Assembly (NCBI GenBank): GCA_964251675.1
Contig: CAXUKS010000008.1
Span: 1-64,000, forward strand
Reading direction: 5' to 3'
DNA length: 64,000 bases
From: JANXMY01 sp964251675
Lineage (GTDB): Bacteria > Armatimonadota > Armatimonadia > Armatimonadales > Capsulimonadaceae
The position numbers and the translations under genes were made by a program. A model generated the notes under the pieces. That model was given only the letters and a program-made list of their open reading frames with translations. It made no database searches and had not been told where the DNA came from. The stretch's first letter is position 1, and each line of letters opens with the position of its first letter. Positions 48,622 through 56,345 of this stretch are shown here, piece by piece.

Positions 48622-49251
48622 ATGCCTGAGGAAATAGAAGTGCCGCTGGAGCACGCGCACGAGCATATCGAAAAAGCGCACGAGGAAGCGCATGGTCGCA
48701 CAGAGGCAGAAGAAAAGGAAAAAGACGGGTGGACGCGCTTTATTGCCGTTGCCACCGCGATTTTGGCCGTGGTGGCTGCCATTGGGGCACTGCGCTCGGG
48801 CCTGCTGGTCAACGAGGCCCTGCTCGCCAAGAACGACGAGATCAGCCTGCGAACCCAGGCCACGGATCAGTGGAGCTACTACCAGGCCAAAAGCATCAAG
48901 GGAGTCGTCTACGAAGCCACACTGGCCCTGCTGCCGCCTGGCTCGCCGGAGGTCGCCCGAAGCCGGGCGGAGGTCGCCCGCTATGACCGCGAGCAGAAAT
49001 CAATCCAGGCCAAAGCCGAAGACCTGGAGCGCAAAGCGGCTGTCAAGGATGCTGTCTCGGCGCGGGACATGGACCGGCACCACATCTTCGCGTTTTCCGT
49101 GTCGCTGTGCCAGATTGCCATTGCCCTGTCTGCGATTGCCGCGCTGACCCGCAGCCGCCGCGTCTGGGTCTTTGGCCTGGCGGCGGGGCTGGCAGGCATC
49201 GCCGCTCTTATCGGCGGCTTCTTCGGCCTGCACCTGCCGTTTGCGTTTTAG
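48622..49251 (+). CDS. DUF4337 family membrane protein
   Basis: 209-residue protein of the DUF4337 type: a His/Glu-rich N-terminus (LEHAHEHIEKAHEEAHG), first membrane helix (FIAVATAILAVVAAIGALRS), the family segment ATDQWSYYQAKSIK near residue 90, a coiled coil with LERKAAVKDAV, and two C-terminal membrane helices. The N-terminal His-rich stretch might bind metal, which would fit the Mn genes upstream, but this is a guess. GAGGAGG precedes the ATG. Function unknown. Confidence 0.8.
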   Translation: MPEEIEVPLEHAHEHIEKAHEEAHGRTEAEEKEKDGWTRFIAVATAILAVVAAIGALRSGLLVNEALLAKNDEISLRTQATDQWSYYQAKSIKGVVYEATLALLPPGSPEVARSRAEVARYDREQKSIQAKAEDLERKAAVKDAVSARDMDRHHIFAFSVSLCQIAIALSAIAALTRSRRVWVFGLAAGLAGIAALIGGFFGLHLPFAF

Positions 49252-49291
49252 TGATTCAAAACCCTGTAAACACCTGTTGAAATCGCTTGTT

Positions 49292-49307
49292 TGGCATACT
49301 TTGTGCA
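49292..49307 (+). promoter_or_regulatory. Possible sigma-54 promoter
   Basis: TGGCATACTTTGTGCA has GG and GC elements at the sigma-54 spacing (consensus TGGCAC-N5-TTGC, one mismatch in each half). It lies about 180 nt before the PEP-CTERM metalloprotease start. A near copy (16 of 18 positions) is at 56249-56266. Sigma-54 control of PEP-CTERM genes is known in some exosortase bacteria. Confidence 0.35.
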
Positions 49308-49487
49308 GTATGTTTTTCTGCGACATACCGCAGCACCTGTGTTTAATCCCCCGAGTGCCGAACTACCCCCGGTAGCGTACTTTTCCATACCATCCTACCG
49401 CTGATGTTTGGCATTTTTGCGGCGAAAGCCCATCTCCTTCGCCCTTTCAGCCGTGTCGTAACCAACCGACGGAAAGCCCTGAACACT

Positions 49488-50465
49488 ATGCTACTCAAGC
49501 TCAAGTCCGCCCCTCTGATGGGTCTCGCCGTCGCCGCACTTTTTCTTACCGCTTCTGCCAAGCCCGCCTCGGCCCAGCTCAACTTCCAGTACAATTTCAG
49601 CGGCTCGTTCCTCACTGATGCCAACGCCGCCGCCGAGCAGCAGGCTGTTATTGATGGTGGAAATCTGTACTCCGCCGAATTCAGCAAATATTTCAGCAAC
49701 TCTGCCACCCTTGTTTTCAATGTCAATGGATACAATAACTCGGCCAGTGGTGTTTTAGCCAGTGCGGGGTCGGAGGCCCAGCCCGGTGCCAATCCGACAG
49801 GGGTAGTGGATGAAATCATCTTGCGGAAGCTGCAGACCGGCGTTGACTTCAACGGGTCTGGCTCCGATGGCGTCCTGAACGTCAACTTTGCCTATTCCTA
49901 TGGTCTCGATCTGAACTCCCCCCCGGCAGACGGCCAATTCGATTTTGCTGCCATTCTCGACCACGAATTCACGCACGCTCTTGGCTTCAACAATATCCTT
50001 GATTTCACCAACTCCCAGTATTCGGTTTGGGACACGTTCCTGACCGATAAGAATGGTAACAAGATTGTCAATCCCGACTTCACGATCAATCAGGCCGCGT
50101 TTGATTCCGCCAAATTGGGATCTCTGAACGGCGGCGGCTTCTTTTTCGACGGGGCAAATGCGGAGGCGGCTAACGGCGGCAATCTTGTTGCCCTCTATTT
50201 GCCGAATGCCTACGCCGGGGACGTTTCTCACGTAGACGACACCGTCTTCCCCACTGATCTCATGGTGCCTGGCAGATACGCATTCCCGACGCCGGAGACG
50301 CGCCTGTTTAGCGGCTTGGACGTTGGAATCCTGACAGACCTCGGCTACACAAGAGTCGCTGCCGTCCCCGAAGCCTCCACTTCAGTTTCCTTCGCGCTGC
50401 TTCTGGCTCTGGGCCTGGGCGGGTTCGTGATTACCGCCAAAAAGCGCAAAAAAGCCGCAGTGTAG
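49488..50465 (+). CDS. Secreted metalloprotease with PEP-CTERM tail
   Basis: 325-residue exported protein. The signal peptide ends near SAQ at 30. A zinc site HEFTHALGFNN (HExxHxxG) near residue 165 follows a beta-rich part, matching the NF038122-type PEP-CTERM metalloproteases. The C-terminus VPEASTSVSFALLLALGLGG then a basic tail (KKRKKAAV) is a PEP-CTERM signal, read by an exosortase for processing and surface sorting; no exosortase gene is in the window. The start at 49488 gives a clean signal peptide; a frame from 49404 adds 28 residues. A terminator follows at 50517. Confidence 0.88.
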   Translation: MLLKLKSAPLMGLAVAALFLTASAKPASAQLNFQYNFSGSFLTDANAAAEQQAVIDGGNLYSAEFSKYFSNSATLVFNVNGYNNSASGVLASAGSEAQPGANPTGVVDEIILRKLQTGVDFNGSGSDGVLNVNFAYSYGLDLNSPPADGQFDFAAILDHEFTHALGFNNILDFTNSQYSVWDTFLTDKNGNKIVNPDFTINQAAFDSAKLGSLNGGGFFFDGANAEAANGGNLVALYLPNAYAGDVSHVDDTVFPTDLMVPGRYAFPTPETRLFSGLDVGILTDLGYTRVAAVPEASTSVSFALLLALGLGGFVITAKKRKKAAV

Positions 50466-50516
50466 AAAAAGCAGCGGTCTAGAAAAACAGTGGGAGTGTT
50501 TCCCGAACACGCATAC

Positions 50517-50552
50517 AAAAAGGCCGCTGGCATTCTCGCCAGCGGCCTTTTC
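50517..50552 (+). terminator. Intrinsic terminator of the PEP-CTERM protease gene
   Basis: Stem AGGCCGCTGGC / GCCAGCGGCCT with a short loop, then TTTTC; an A-run lies on the left. Confidence 0.85.
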
Positions 50553-50566
50553 AGCGAAAAGAGCAA

Positions 50567-50938
50567 ATGTTTAAGTCATTGGAACTCAACAGGCAGTTAT
50601 TGGAAAATGCTGAGATTTCTGAGGCCGACGCTGAAAGTGTGCGGCTCGGGGCAGAACTCTGGCGTGCCGTCATCCGCGAAGGAACTTCCCCCGCCGATGA
50701 CACGCGCATGGCCCTACAGGCAGTCCGTGCCTCTTTGGACGCCGCTCGTCATCTGCGGGCGGCTAGCAGCCTCCCGGCGGACGAGCAGCGGCGGTGTGCG
50801 GTTCTCTCCGCTGACGCCGCCGAAGCGTGGGAACAGGCTCTGCGGCGCTGGTCCGCAGGGCGGGGGGTGACCTCTCTCCTGTTCTCGCTGACCGTCATCG
50901 CCATACTGACCGTCCGCGCCACCAATACTCTGGCCTGA
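50567..50938 (+). CDS. Small helical protein with C-terminal membrane helix
   Basis: 123-residue protein: a helical soluble part (SLDAARHLRAASSLPADEQRR) and one C-terminal membrane helix (LLFSLTVIAILTVRATNTLA). The final helix resembles the end of the membrane protein at 47823 (SLTVIAVLAARAINTLN), down to the last residues. It may be a tail-anchored relative or partner. The gene is flanked by terminators on both sides, so it is a single-gene unit. Function unknown. Confidence 0.6.
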   Translation: MFKSLELNRQLLENAEISEADAESVRLGAELWRAVIREGTSPADDTRMALQAVRASLDAARHLRAASSLPADEQRRCAVLSADAAEAWEQALRRWSAGRGVTSLLFSLTVIAILTVRATNTLA

Positions 50939-50974
50939 AAAAGCCCCGGCACGGGAAGTGCCGGGGCTTGTTTG
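50938..50974. terminator. Bidirectional intrinsic terminator
   Basis: Stem AAGCCCCGGCAC / GTGCCGGGGCTT between the small membrane protein gene and the convergent subtilase gene, with A-run and T-rich flanks. Confidence 0.8.
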
Positions 50975-51064
50975 CTATCTCATCCTTCCCAGGAAATGCG
51001 TCGGCGCGGCGCGATCATGGCTGACTCCTTTGCATCTGGTTCGCCTATAATTGTTCGTCCGTGA

Positions 51065-52909
51065 TTATTCGCCGGAAATAGCTTTAGAAGACAGGTCCAC
51101 AGAACCCGTGGAGCTGCCCCACACGGCCCGCGATCCCCACACGGCCCGGCTGCCCCAGACGGCGCGGCTGGCATTGAGGGTGTTGCTGCCCCACACCGCC
51201 CGGTCGGCGGTGATCATGTTGCTGCCCCACACGGCGCGGGACCCCCACACGGCACGCAGGTCAGTGATGCCCGTGCCCCACAGGCTGCTGCCCCAGATGG
51301 CCCGACTCATCGCCACTGACAGTGTGCCGTCGCCGTTGTCCACCAGGCTCGGGCTGATCGCCGGACCCTGCGCCACGGTGGTGGAAGCCAGCGCGGCGGG
51401 GATATTCAGGTAGCCCGCGCCGTAGGTCAGAGCGTCGGCGGTTCCGTCGGGGGCGGTCCACTTGTCGGCGGACAGCATCAGGCGGGCTTTGATCGTGTCC
51501 GGGGTCAGGCTGGGATTGACCTGAAGCAGTATTGCCACAGCCCCAGCGACCACCGGCGAGGCCATCGAAGTCCCCGACAACTGGAAATAGTCGTTGGACA
51601 CGACGGCGTTTTTGGCGACATAGCGATAAGAGTTCTGCGGGATGTCGTTGGTTCCGCCCGCGTAGTTATCCAGTGTGCTGTTGTTAGCGGTCAGCGAGAT
51701 GATCTTGTTGCCGGGCGCGATAATGTCCGGCTTCATCACGTAGTCCAGCCGCGACGGTCCCCGGCCCGAGTAGCTGGCGATTTTATCATTGGCCCGCTGG
51801 CCGTCCATGCTTTTGGTCGCGCCGACGGTGATCACATAGGGGTCATTGGCGGGCGAGTTGATCGAGCCGTAGTTGGTGCCCCAGCCCTCGTTGTCCAGAC
51901 CTGCCGTGTTGACATCTCCGTTCAAACGTCCGTCGTTGCCCGCCGCGCAGACCACCACGATGCCTGCTTTGTAGGCGGCTTCGACGGCCTGACAGAGCGG
52001 GTCGGTGGTGTAGCTTTCGCTGACCGGATGGCCGAGCGACAGGTTGATCACCCGGATGCCGTACTTTTTCTGGTTGGTGACGGCCCACGTAATCCCGGCG
52101 ATCACTGTGCCGACATCGGTCTGGCCGCTGGCATCCAGCACGCGGACGCTGACGATATTGGACTGCGGCGCGATGCCGAAGAAGTGACGGTAAGAGTTGA
52201 TGTCGGTCGATTTGTTGCCATTGCCCGCAATGATGCCCGCGACATGGGTTCCATGCCCGCAGGGATCAGCGGAGTTGGAGCCTTTGGGGGTTGCTGCCGT
52301 GTTCAAATTGACGCTGGCAAGCACGCGGTTGCCGCCGGTATTGAGCAGGGAAATCGGCGAGCTGCCGCTCAGGTCCTGAGCATTAGCGACGCCGCTGTCA
52401 ATCACGGCCACGGTGACGCCCTTGCCGGTCAGTTGATATTGATTGCCAAAATAGGCCGTCGCCATCGCCTGATCGGCGCCACTGGACTTGACTGTGAATT
52501 CGTCGGTTTTCTGAATCAGGCCGTCGAGTGACAGGCGCGTGACAAACGGCAGCGCGGTCAGGGCGCTGAGATTGCGGCGCGGCACGCGCACGGATAACGC
52601 GTGAATAAGTGTCAGCCGCCGGGTGATGTCGCCGCCGAGCGCGGTGATTTGTGCTTCTTCAGCAGGCGAGAGTGTCTGTTTTGACTGCAGAATGACCGAG
52701 GCCCAGCCTGCCGAGGGCTTTGTGGTCATCAGCTGCGTCAGCGCGGCATCCGTGGGTGCAGCGGAGGCCGCCAGCGGCGCGGCGTGTGCGGTCGGTGCGG
52801 CGTGTGCGGTCGGAGCGAGGGCGGCCTGTGCCGCCAGCAGAGCCAGCCCGGCCAGCAGGCCGGGGGCAAGTGGGCGATGTCGTAAGTTCATCAAGTTTTT
52901 GCTGTACAT
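51065..52909 (-). CDS. Secreted subtilase (S8) with AVWGS repeats
   Basis: 614-residue exported serine protease. Signal peptide to about residue 38; an inhibitor_I9-like propeptide with VILQSKQTLSPAEEAQI near 70-140; S8 catalytic domain about 155-490 with Asp in VAVIDSGVA, His in CGHGTHVAGI and Ser in SGTSMASPVVAGA. The C-terminal 75 residues hold six copies of RAVWGS plus variants RAIWGS and SLWGT, a tail known from other bacterial subtilases but of unknown role. AGGAAG precedes the ATG. Two tandem c-di-GMP riboswitches lie directly upstream in the leader, so the protease is expected to respond to c-di-GMP. Confidence 0.95.
   Translation of the reverse strand: MYSKNLMNLRHRPLAPGLLAGLALLAAQAALAPTAHAAPTAHAAPLAASAAPTDAALTQLMTTKPSAGWASVILQSKQTLSPAEEAQITALGGDITRRLTLIHALSVRVPRRNLSALTALPFVTRLSLDGLIQKTDEFTVKSSGADQAMATAYFGNQYQLTGKGVTVAVIDSGVANAQDLSGSSPISLLNTGGNRVLASVNLNTAATPKGSNSADPCGHGTHVAGIIAGNGNKSTDINSYRHFFGIAPQSNIVSVRVLDASGQTDVGTVIAGITWAVTNQKKYGIRVINLSLGHPVSESYTTDPLCQAVEAAYKAGIVVVCAAGNDGRLNGDVNTAGLDNEGWGTNYGSINSPANDPYVITVGATKSMDGQRANDKIASYSGRGPSRLDYVMKPDIIAPGNKIISLTANNSTLDNYAGGTNDIPQNSYRYVAKNAVVSNDYFQLSGTSMASPVVAGAVAILLQVNPSLTPDTIKARLMLSADKWTAPDGTADALTYGAGYLNIPAALASTTVAQGPAISPSLVDNGDGTLSVAMSRAIWGSSLWGTGITDLRAVWGSRAVWGSNMITADRAVWGSNTLNASRAVWGSRAVWGSRAVWGSSTGSVDLSSKAISGE
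51110..51315. repeat. Coding repeats (AVWGS units)
   Basis: Repeated CCCCACACGGCCCG-type units, spaced 18 to 48 bp, encode R-A-V-W-G-S on the minus strand inside the subtilase gene. They are in frame and have no unique spacers, so they are not a CRISPR array. Confidence 0.85.
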
Positions 52910-52937
52910 GGATTACTTCCTGTCGAGAGCCAGGCAG

Positions 52938-53060
52938 TGCGGCGGCCCGGCGGCCATTCCCGGCCTTGAACAAAGATTGTTAAAGATTGTTCAGGAACCT
53001 GGGGGCAGGCCCGTAGCTTTGCGTCCCCGTCTTTCGGCGGGTTTGCCGGTTTCGTCTGCG
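52938..53060 (-). promoter_or_regulatory. c-di-GMP-I (GEMM) riboswitch, proximal
   Basis: On the minus strand the aptamer reads GGCAAACCCGCCGAAAGACG then GGGACGCAAAGCTACGGGCC, with GAAA tetraloop, the conserved GGGACGCAAAGC and, after a long AT-rich P3 hairpin (TGAACAA / TTGTTCA), the receptor side GGCCGCCGGGCCGCC. Its 3-prime end is about 30 nt before the subtilase ATG and next to AGGAAG, so control at translation start is likely. Confidence 0.85.
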
Positions 53061-53133
53061 AAAGAGAGCGTACTCAGCCACTCCCGGCCTCGCGGCCAGT
53101 GAGTGGGGCGAATGGTCTCATCAGCCCGGAAGC

Positions 53134-53158
53134 AAAAAGAATGGCACATTGCCCATTC
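53134..53158 (-). terminator. Riboswitch expression-platform terminator
   Basis: On the minus strand GAATGG-(8 nt)-CCATTC is followed by TTTTTGC, directly after the distal aptamer; the 5-prime side of the stem adjoins the end of the aptamer (GCCGAATGG). This is a plausible ligand-controlled transcription terminator. Confidence 0.65.
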
Positions 53159-53159
53159 G

Positions 53160-53240
53160 GCGGCCCGGCGGTCTCTCCGAGGTCAGGCAAAAGAGACCCG
53201 TGGCTTTGCGTCCCCGCCTTGCGGCGGGTTTGCCTTTTCG
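53160..53240 (-). promoter_or_regulatory. c-di-GMP-I (GEMM) riboswitch, distal
   Basis: On the minus strand GGCAAACCCGCCGCAAGGCG then GGGACGCAAAGCCACGGGTC, with GCAA tetraloop in the first hairpin and the GGGACGCAAAGC core; a GGTCTCT / AGAGACC second hairpin and the GACCGCCGGGCCGCC receptor follow. It is about 105 nt upstream of the proximal aptamer in the same leader. Confidence 0.88.
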
Positions 53241-53404
53241 GGGGAGTGATGACCAACACTCTCTATTGTGGCGGCGGGGGGCGGGGACATTACTGCCAGG
53301 AATACGGGAAATGGTTTGGGGGGCAGGAATTAGGGCCGGGGGCGTAGAAAAAAGGCGCCGGGGTGAGGTTCATCAAATGCCAGTGTGGCTGAAACTCACA
53401 TCGG

Positions 53405-53515
53405 AAAGACCGCGTCATCGGCCTCAGTAACATCGCAGATGCGTTGATGGACAAAGGGGGATTGGAAGGCTCACTGATTTACCGGGAACGCGCCAAATCT
53501 GCCGTCGAGGTCTAA
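53405..53515 (+). pseudogene. TPR-protein fragment
   Basis: A 36-codon frame without start ends in TAA and reads KDRVIGLSNIADALMDKGGL then EGSLIYRERAKSAVEV, a clear tetratricopeptide repeat (N-I-A-D-A-L-M-D-K-G-x-L-E-G-S). It lies directly before an RHS fragment and is antisense to no functional gene. Debris of a larger gene. Confidence 0.55.
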
Positions 53516-53535
53516 ACCTGCGTGTAGGCAAGACT

Positions 53536-53727
53536 AATGGCGCGAACACGTACTCCTACGTTTGTGATAGCACGACGCCCGGCTCCCCGGTGCTGTCGGA
53601 CGGGCACACGACGTTCACGGCGGGGCTGTCTTCGACGGTGGCAGGTCTGACCTCCTTCCGGCATGAGGACGCGCTGGGCAGTTTGCGGTTTCTGACAAAC
53701 AGCGGGCGGGGAGTGATGAAACGTGGG
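53536..53727 (+). pseudogene. RHS/YD-repeat protein fragment
   Basis: A frame without start encodes TYSYVCDSTTPGSPVLSDGH, then TFTAGLSSTVAGLTSF, then RHEDALGSLRFLTNSG. This is the conserved stretch of RHS proteins just before the variable C-terminal toxin (YDS..PGSPVLSDG....H.DALGS.R.LT). There is no toxin part; the frame runs on only as antisense of the next gene. Likely a remnant of an RHS gene. The rest of 53241-53404 has no recognisable feature. Confidence 0.6.
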
Positions 53728-56190
53728 TCAGGCGGCGCGGGGCAGCGGGAACTCGGGGCCGAGGGGGGAGCGGTCGGGGTCGGCGAGCTTGCCCAGCTTG
53801 CGCTCGGTTTTTTCGCGGTACATATTTGTGTCGGCGGCGGCAATCAGCGCCGGGAAGTCCGTGCCGTCGCCGGGGAAGCAGCCGTAGCCGATGGAGACGC
53901 CGAGGCGCAATGCCCCCAGACGCGGGTGCAGCAGGCCGGGATCGTAGCTCTCGACGGCGGATTGCAGGCGGGCCATCAGCGCCTGTGCATCGGATGTGCT
54001 GCCGCCTTCGACGTAAATCAAAAACTCGTCGCCGCCGTACCGCGCCGCCACATCGCCGTCCCGCAGGCTCTCCAGAAACAGGGCGCTGAGGTCGCGCAGG
54101 ACCTGGTCGCCCTTTTGATGGCCGAAATTGTCGTTGATGGGCTTGAAGCTGTCCAGATCGAGGCACAAAACGGCAAACGGACGGCCCTCGGCACACCGCT
54201 CTTCAACGTGCTGCGTGATGTGGCGGATGTTGAACAGGCCCGTCAGCGGGTCCGTGAAAGCGTGCGAGCGCGTGCGGTCAAACAAAAGGCCGTTGTAAAG
54301 CGCCGTCGCCGCCCGTTCGGTGATGGTCTCCAAAAGCTGCTGGTCATGCGCTGTGAACGCCCCGGCCTGCGGATGATACAAATTGACCGTGCCCAGCGTC
54401 TCGCCCTGATGCACAATCGGTACAATCAGAGCCGTCTGCAGGGGAACCCACTGCGCGGACTGGGAAGACGTCAGCAGCAGGTCGTCGGAATCGTACTCGC
54501 CCAGGTAGGTCGTCCGCGAGGACGCGGCCCGGCGCGAGGTGCCTTCGGGAGCCAGCGTCGAGGCCCCGGTGAAGAACTCCCGGTTCAGCCCCACGGCAGC
54601 GCGAGCGGTTAGCACGCCCGGCCCGGCAGCCTCGTCGGCCAGCAGGAACAGCGCGGCGGTTCCTGGCAGAATGGTTTCCAGCTTGCGGCCCAAAATCTCC
54701 AGCGTTTCTTCCAGTCCCAGTGACGACGACAGGGTTTGAACGACTTCATACAGCGCCCACAGCTCCGACGACGCCCGGTGAATATCCCGCGCCGCCTGAT
54801 CGGCTTTGCTGGGAACGCCTTTGTTCGCCGCCTCGGTCTCCATCAGCGGGCCGTCGCCCTCGGCAGCCATTTCGGCAACCACGGTGTCGATAAGTCCCAG
54901 AAACGCTTCGGCGATCACCGGGTCAAAGTGCGTGCCGCTGTCTTTGCGGATGACCTCGCAGGCCCGCTCGTGCGTCCAGGCATTACGGTACGACCGGGAC
55001 GACGTGAGCGCGTCATACACATCGGCCACAGCTAGAATCCGGGCTGTGCGCGGAATGTTTTCCCCGGCCAGACCGTCCGGGTAACCGGTCCCGTCCCACT
55101 TTTCATGGTGCGAGCGGACGACGGGCAGCACGGGCCAGGGGAACTCGACAGGGTCCAGAATGGCTGCGCCGATTTCGGGATGCTTTTTGATCTTGGCGAA
55201 TTCCTCATCCGTCAGACGGCCCGGCTTGAGCAGCACATACTCCGGCACGCCCAGCTTGCCGATGTCATGGAGCAAAGCGCCGGTGTTGATGGCTTCCAGC
55301 TCGACGCCTTCCAGCCCCAGATGCCTGGCGGTGGCGACGGCGTATCGCTGCACGCGCAGAATGTGCTGGTGCGTGTACTGGTCTTTGGCATCAATCGCCA
55401 GCGCCAGGCTTTTAATGGTGGCGAGATACAGATCGGCCAGATGCTCCTGCCCAAGCTGCAATTCTTCAATATGCTGCTGCTTTTCCTCGGTACGGGCCGC
55501 CGTCGTGGCATAATTCTGGTAGACCATCCAGCCCAGCGGGGCCAGCAAAAGCAGCACATACACTGAATGGCTGTCAAACAGCAGCATCGCCAGGAGGCTG
55601 ACGCCGCCCCCCGCCAGGTACGACGGCGCGGCCCACAAAAACGTCTCCCGCCACAGCCGGAACGGGTTTTTGGCTGTCACCAGCCCCAGTACAACCGCAA
55701 TGCCGCCCGTGTTGACCAGAAAAAAAATCAGCGAGGCCGCCGCGACCGCTGGGTACGAGCCGGGGGTCCGCAGGACCAGCGTGTGACCGTTCAGCCCCAA
55801 AAAGACCAGCCCTGCCATCCAGGCTTCCACCATGCTTAGAGCCAGATTGAACAAAAGCTGGTGCGGCGGCTGACGCTTGGGGAACAGGCCGTTGGACAGC
55901 CCGCCCACCCCCGCCACCAGCAGCCCCGCCGCTGGTCCGAAACGCAGCAAGGTCACGAATGTCAGCACGTAGGCCAGCGACATTGTCACATGGTCTTCGG
56001 CGTTCTGCCGCCGCATCAGCAAAATTTTCTTGCTGCTGGTCACGGCAGCCAGCACGAGGTACAGCCCCAGCTCCCACCCCTGCGCGTCCGCCTTCGGGAT
56101 CGGCGCAAGGGCGGCGGCCAGGGCCGACGCAGCCCCGAGCAGGTATACCAGAACCAGATAAAGTTGTGCGCGGCGCGGTAGACTGCTCAT
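53728..56190 (-). CDS. Membrane HD-GYP-GAF-GGDEF c-di-GMP protein
   Basis: 820-residue inner-membrane protein. The first about 235 residues hold 7-8 helices forming a MASE-like sensor. A short coiled coil leads into HD-GYP (about 255-440) with HDIGKLGVPEYVL and HHEKWDGTGYPDGL, all consensus. Then a GAF domain (about 480-640) and GGDEF (about 650-800) with intact RYGGDEFLIYV. Both hydrolysis and synthesis of c-di-GMP look possible. It is encoded upstream of, and on the same strand as, the c-di-GMP riboswitch-controlled subtilase, with only gene debris between. The ATG has no clear ribosome site. Confidence 0.93.
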   Translation of the reverse strand: MSSLPRRAQLYLVLVYLLGAASALAAALAPIPKADAQGWELGLYLVLAAVTSSKKILLMRRQNAEDHVTMSLAYVLTFVTLLRFGPAAGLLVAGVGGLSNGLFPKRQPPHQLLFNLALSMVEAWMAGLVFLGLNGHTLVLRTPGSYPAVAAASLIFFLVNTGGIAVVLGLVTAKNPFRLWRETFLWAAPSYLAGGGVSLLAMLLFDSHSVYVLLLLAPLGWMVYQNYATTAARTEEKQQHIEELQLGQEHLADLYLATIKSLALAIDAKDQYTHQHILRVQRYAVATARHLGLEGVELEAINTGALLHDIGKLGVPEYVLLKPGRLTDEEFAKIKKHPEIGAAILDPVEFPWPVLPVVRSHHEKWDGTGYPDGLAGENIPRTARILAVADVYDALTSSRSYRNAWTHERACEVIRKDSGTHFDPVIAEAFLGLIDTVVAEMAAEGDGPLMETEAANKGVPSKADQAARDIHRASSELWALYEVVQTLSSSLGLEETLEILGRKLETILPGTAALFLLADEAAGPGVLTARAAVGLNREFFTGASTLAPEGTSRRAASSRTTYLGEYDSDDLLLTSSQSAQWVPLQTALIVPIVHQGETLGTVNLYHPQAGAFTAHDQQLLETITERAATALYNGLLFDRTRSHAFTDPLTGLFNIRHITQHVEERCAEGRPFAVLCLDLDSFKPINDNFGHQKGDQVLRDLSALFLESLRDGDVAARYGGDEFLIYVEGGSTSDAQALMARLQSAVESYDPGLLHPRLGALRLGVSIGYGCFPGDGTDFPALIAAADTNMYREKTERKLGKLADPDRSPLGPEFPLPRAA

Positions 56191-56248
56191 AAGATACTGT
56201 TATCTTTGGCACAACCTGACCGGAACTAGAGGACGGGCGGCGAGCATC

Positions 56249-56266
56249 TTGGCATACATTCTGCAG
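56249..56266 (+). promoter_or_regulatory. Near copy of the 49291 sigma-54-like motif
   Basis: TTGGCATACATTCTGCAG matches TTGGCATACTTTGTGCAG at 49291-49308 in 16 of 18 positions and keeps the GG/GC spacing of sigma-54 sites. On this strand it points into a terminator and no gene, so its role is unclear. Confidence 0.25.
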
Positions 56267-56275
56267 CAAATCACC

Positions 56276-56318
56276 ACAAAAAGCCGCCCTGTCTCTCCTT
56301 GAGAGACGGGGCGGCTTC
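56276..56318 (-). terminator. Intrinsic terminator
   Basis: Long stem AAGCCGCCCTGTCTCT / AGAGACGGGGCGGCTT with a short loop; the minus strand continues TTTTTGTGG. It ends the PEP-CTERM gene at 56346 and probably the alkaline phosphatase transcript. Confidence 0.85.
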
Positions 56319-56345
56319 GCCTTGCCGTGCGTGGGGCCTAAACGC

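Noticed and set aside
51110..51315. CRISPR-like array
   Set aside because: The repeats are in-frame codons for AVWGS units inside an intact subtilase gene; spacers are not unique and no cas gene is present.
53728..54612. Continuation of the RHS frame into a 340-codon plus-strand ORF
   Set aside because: Beyond 53727 it is antisense to the HD-GYP-GAF-GGDEF gene and has no RHS features.
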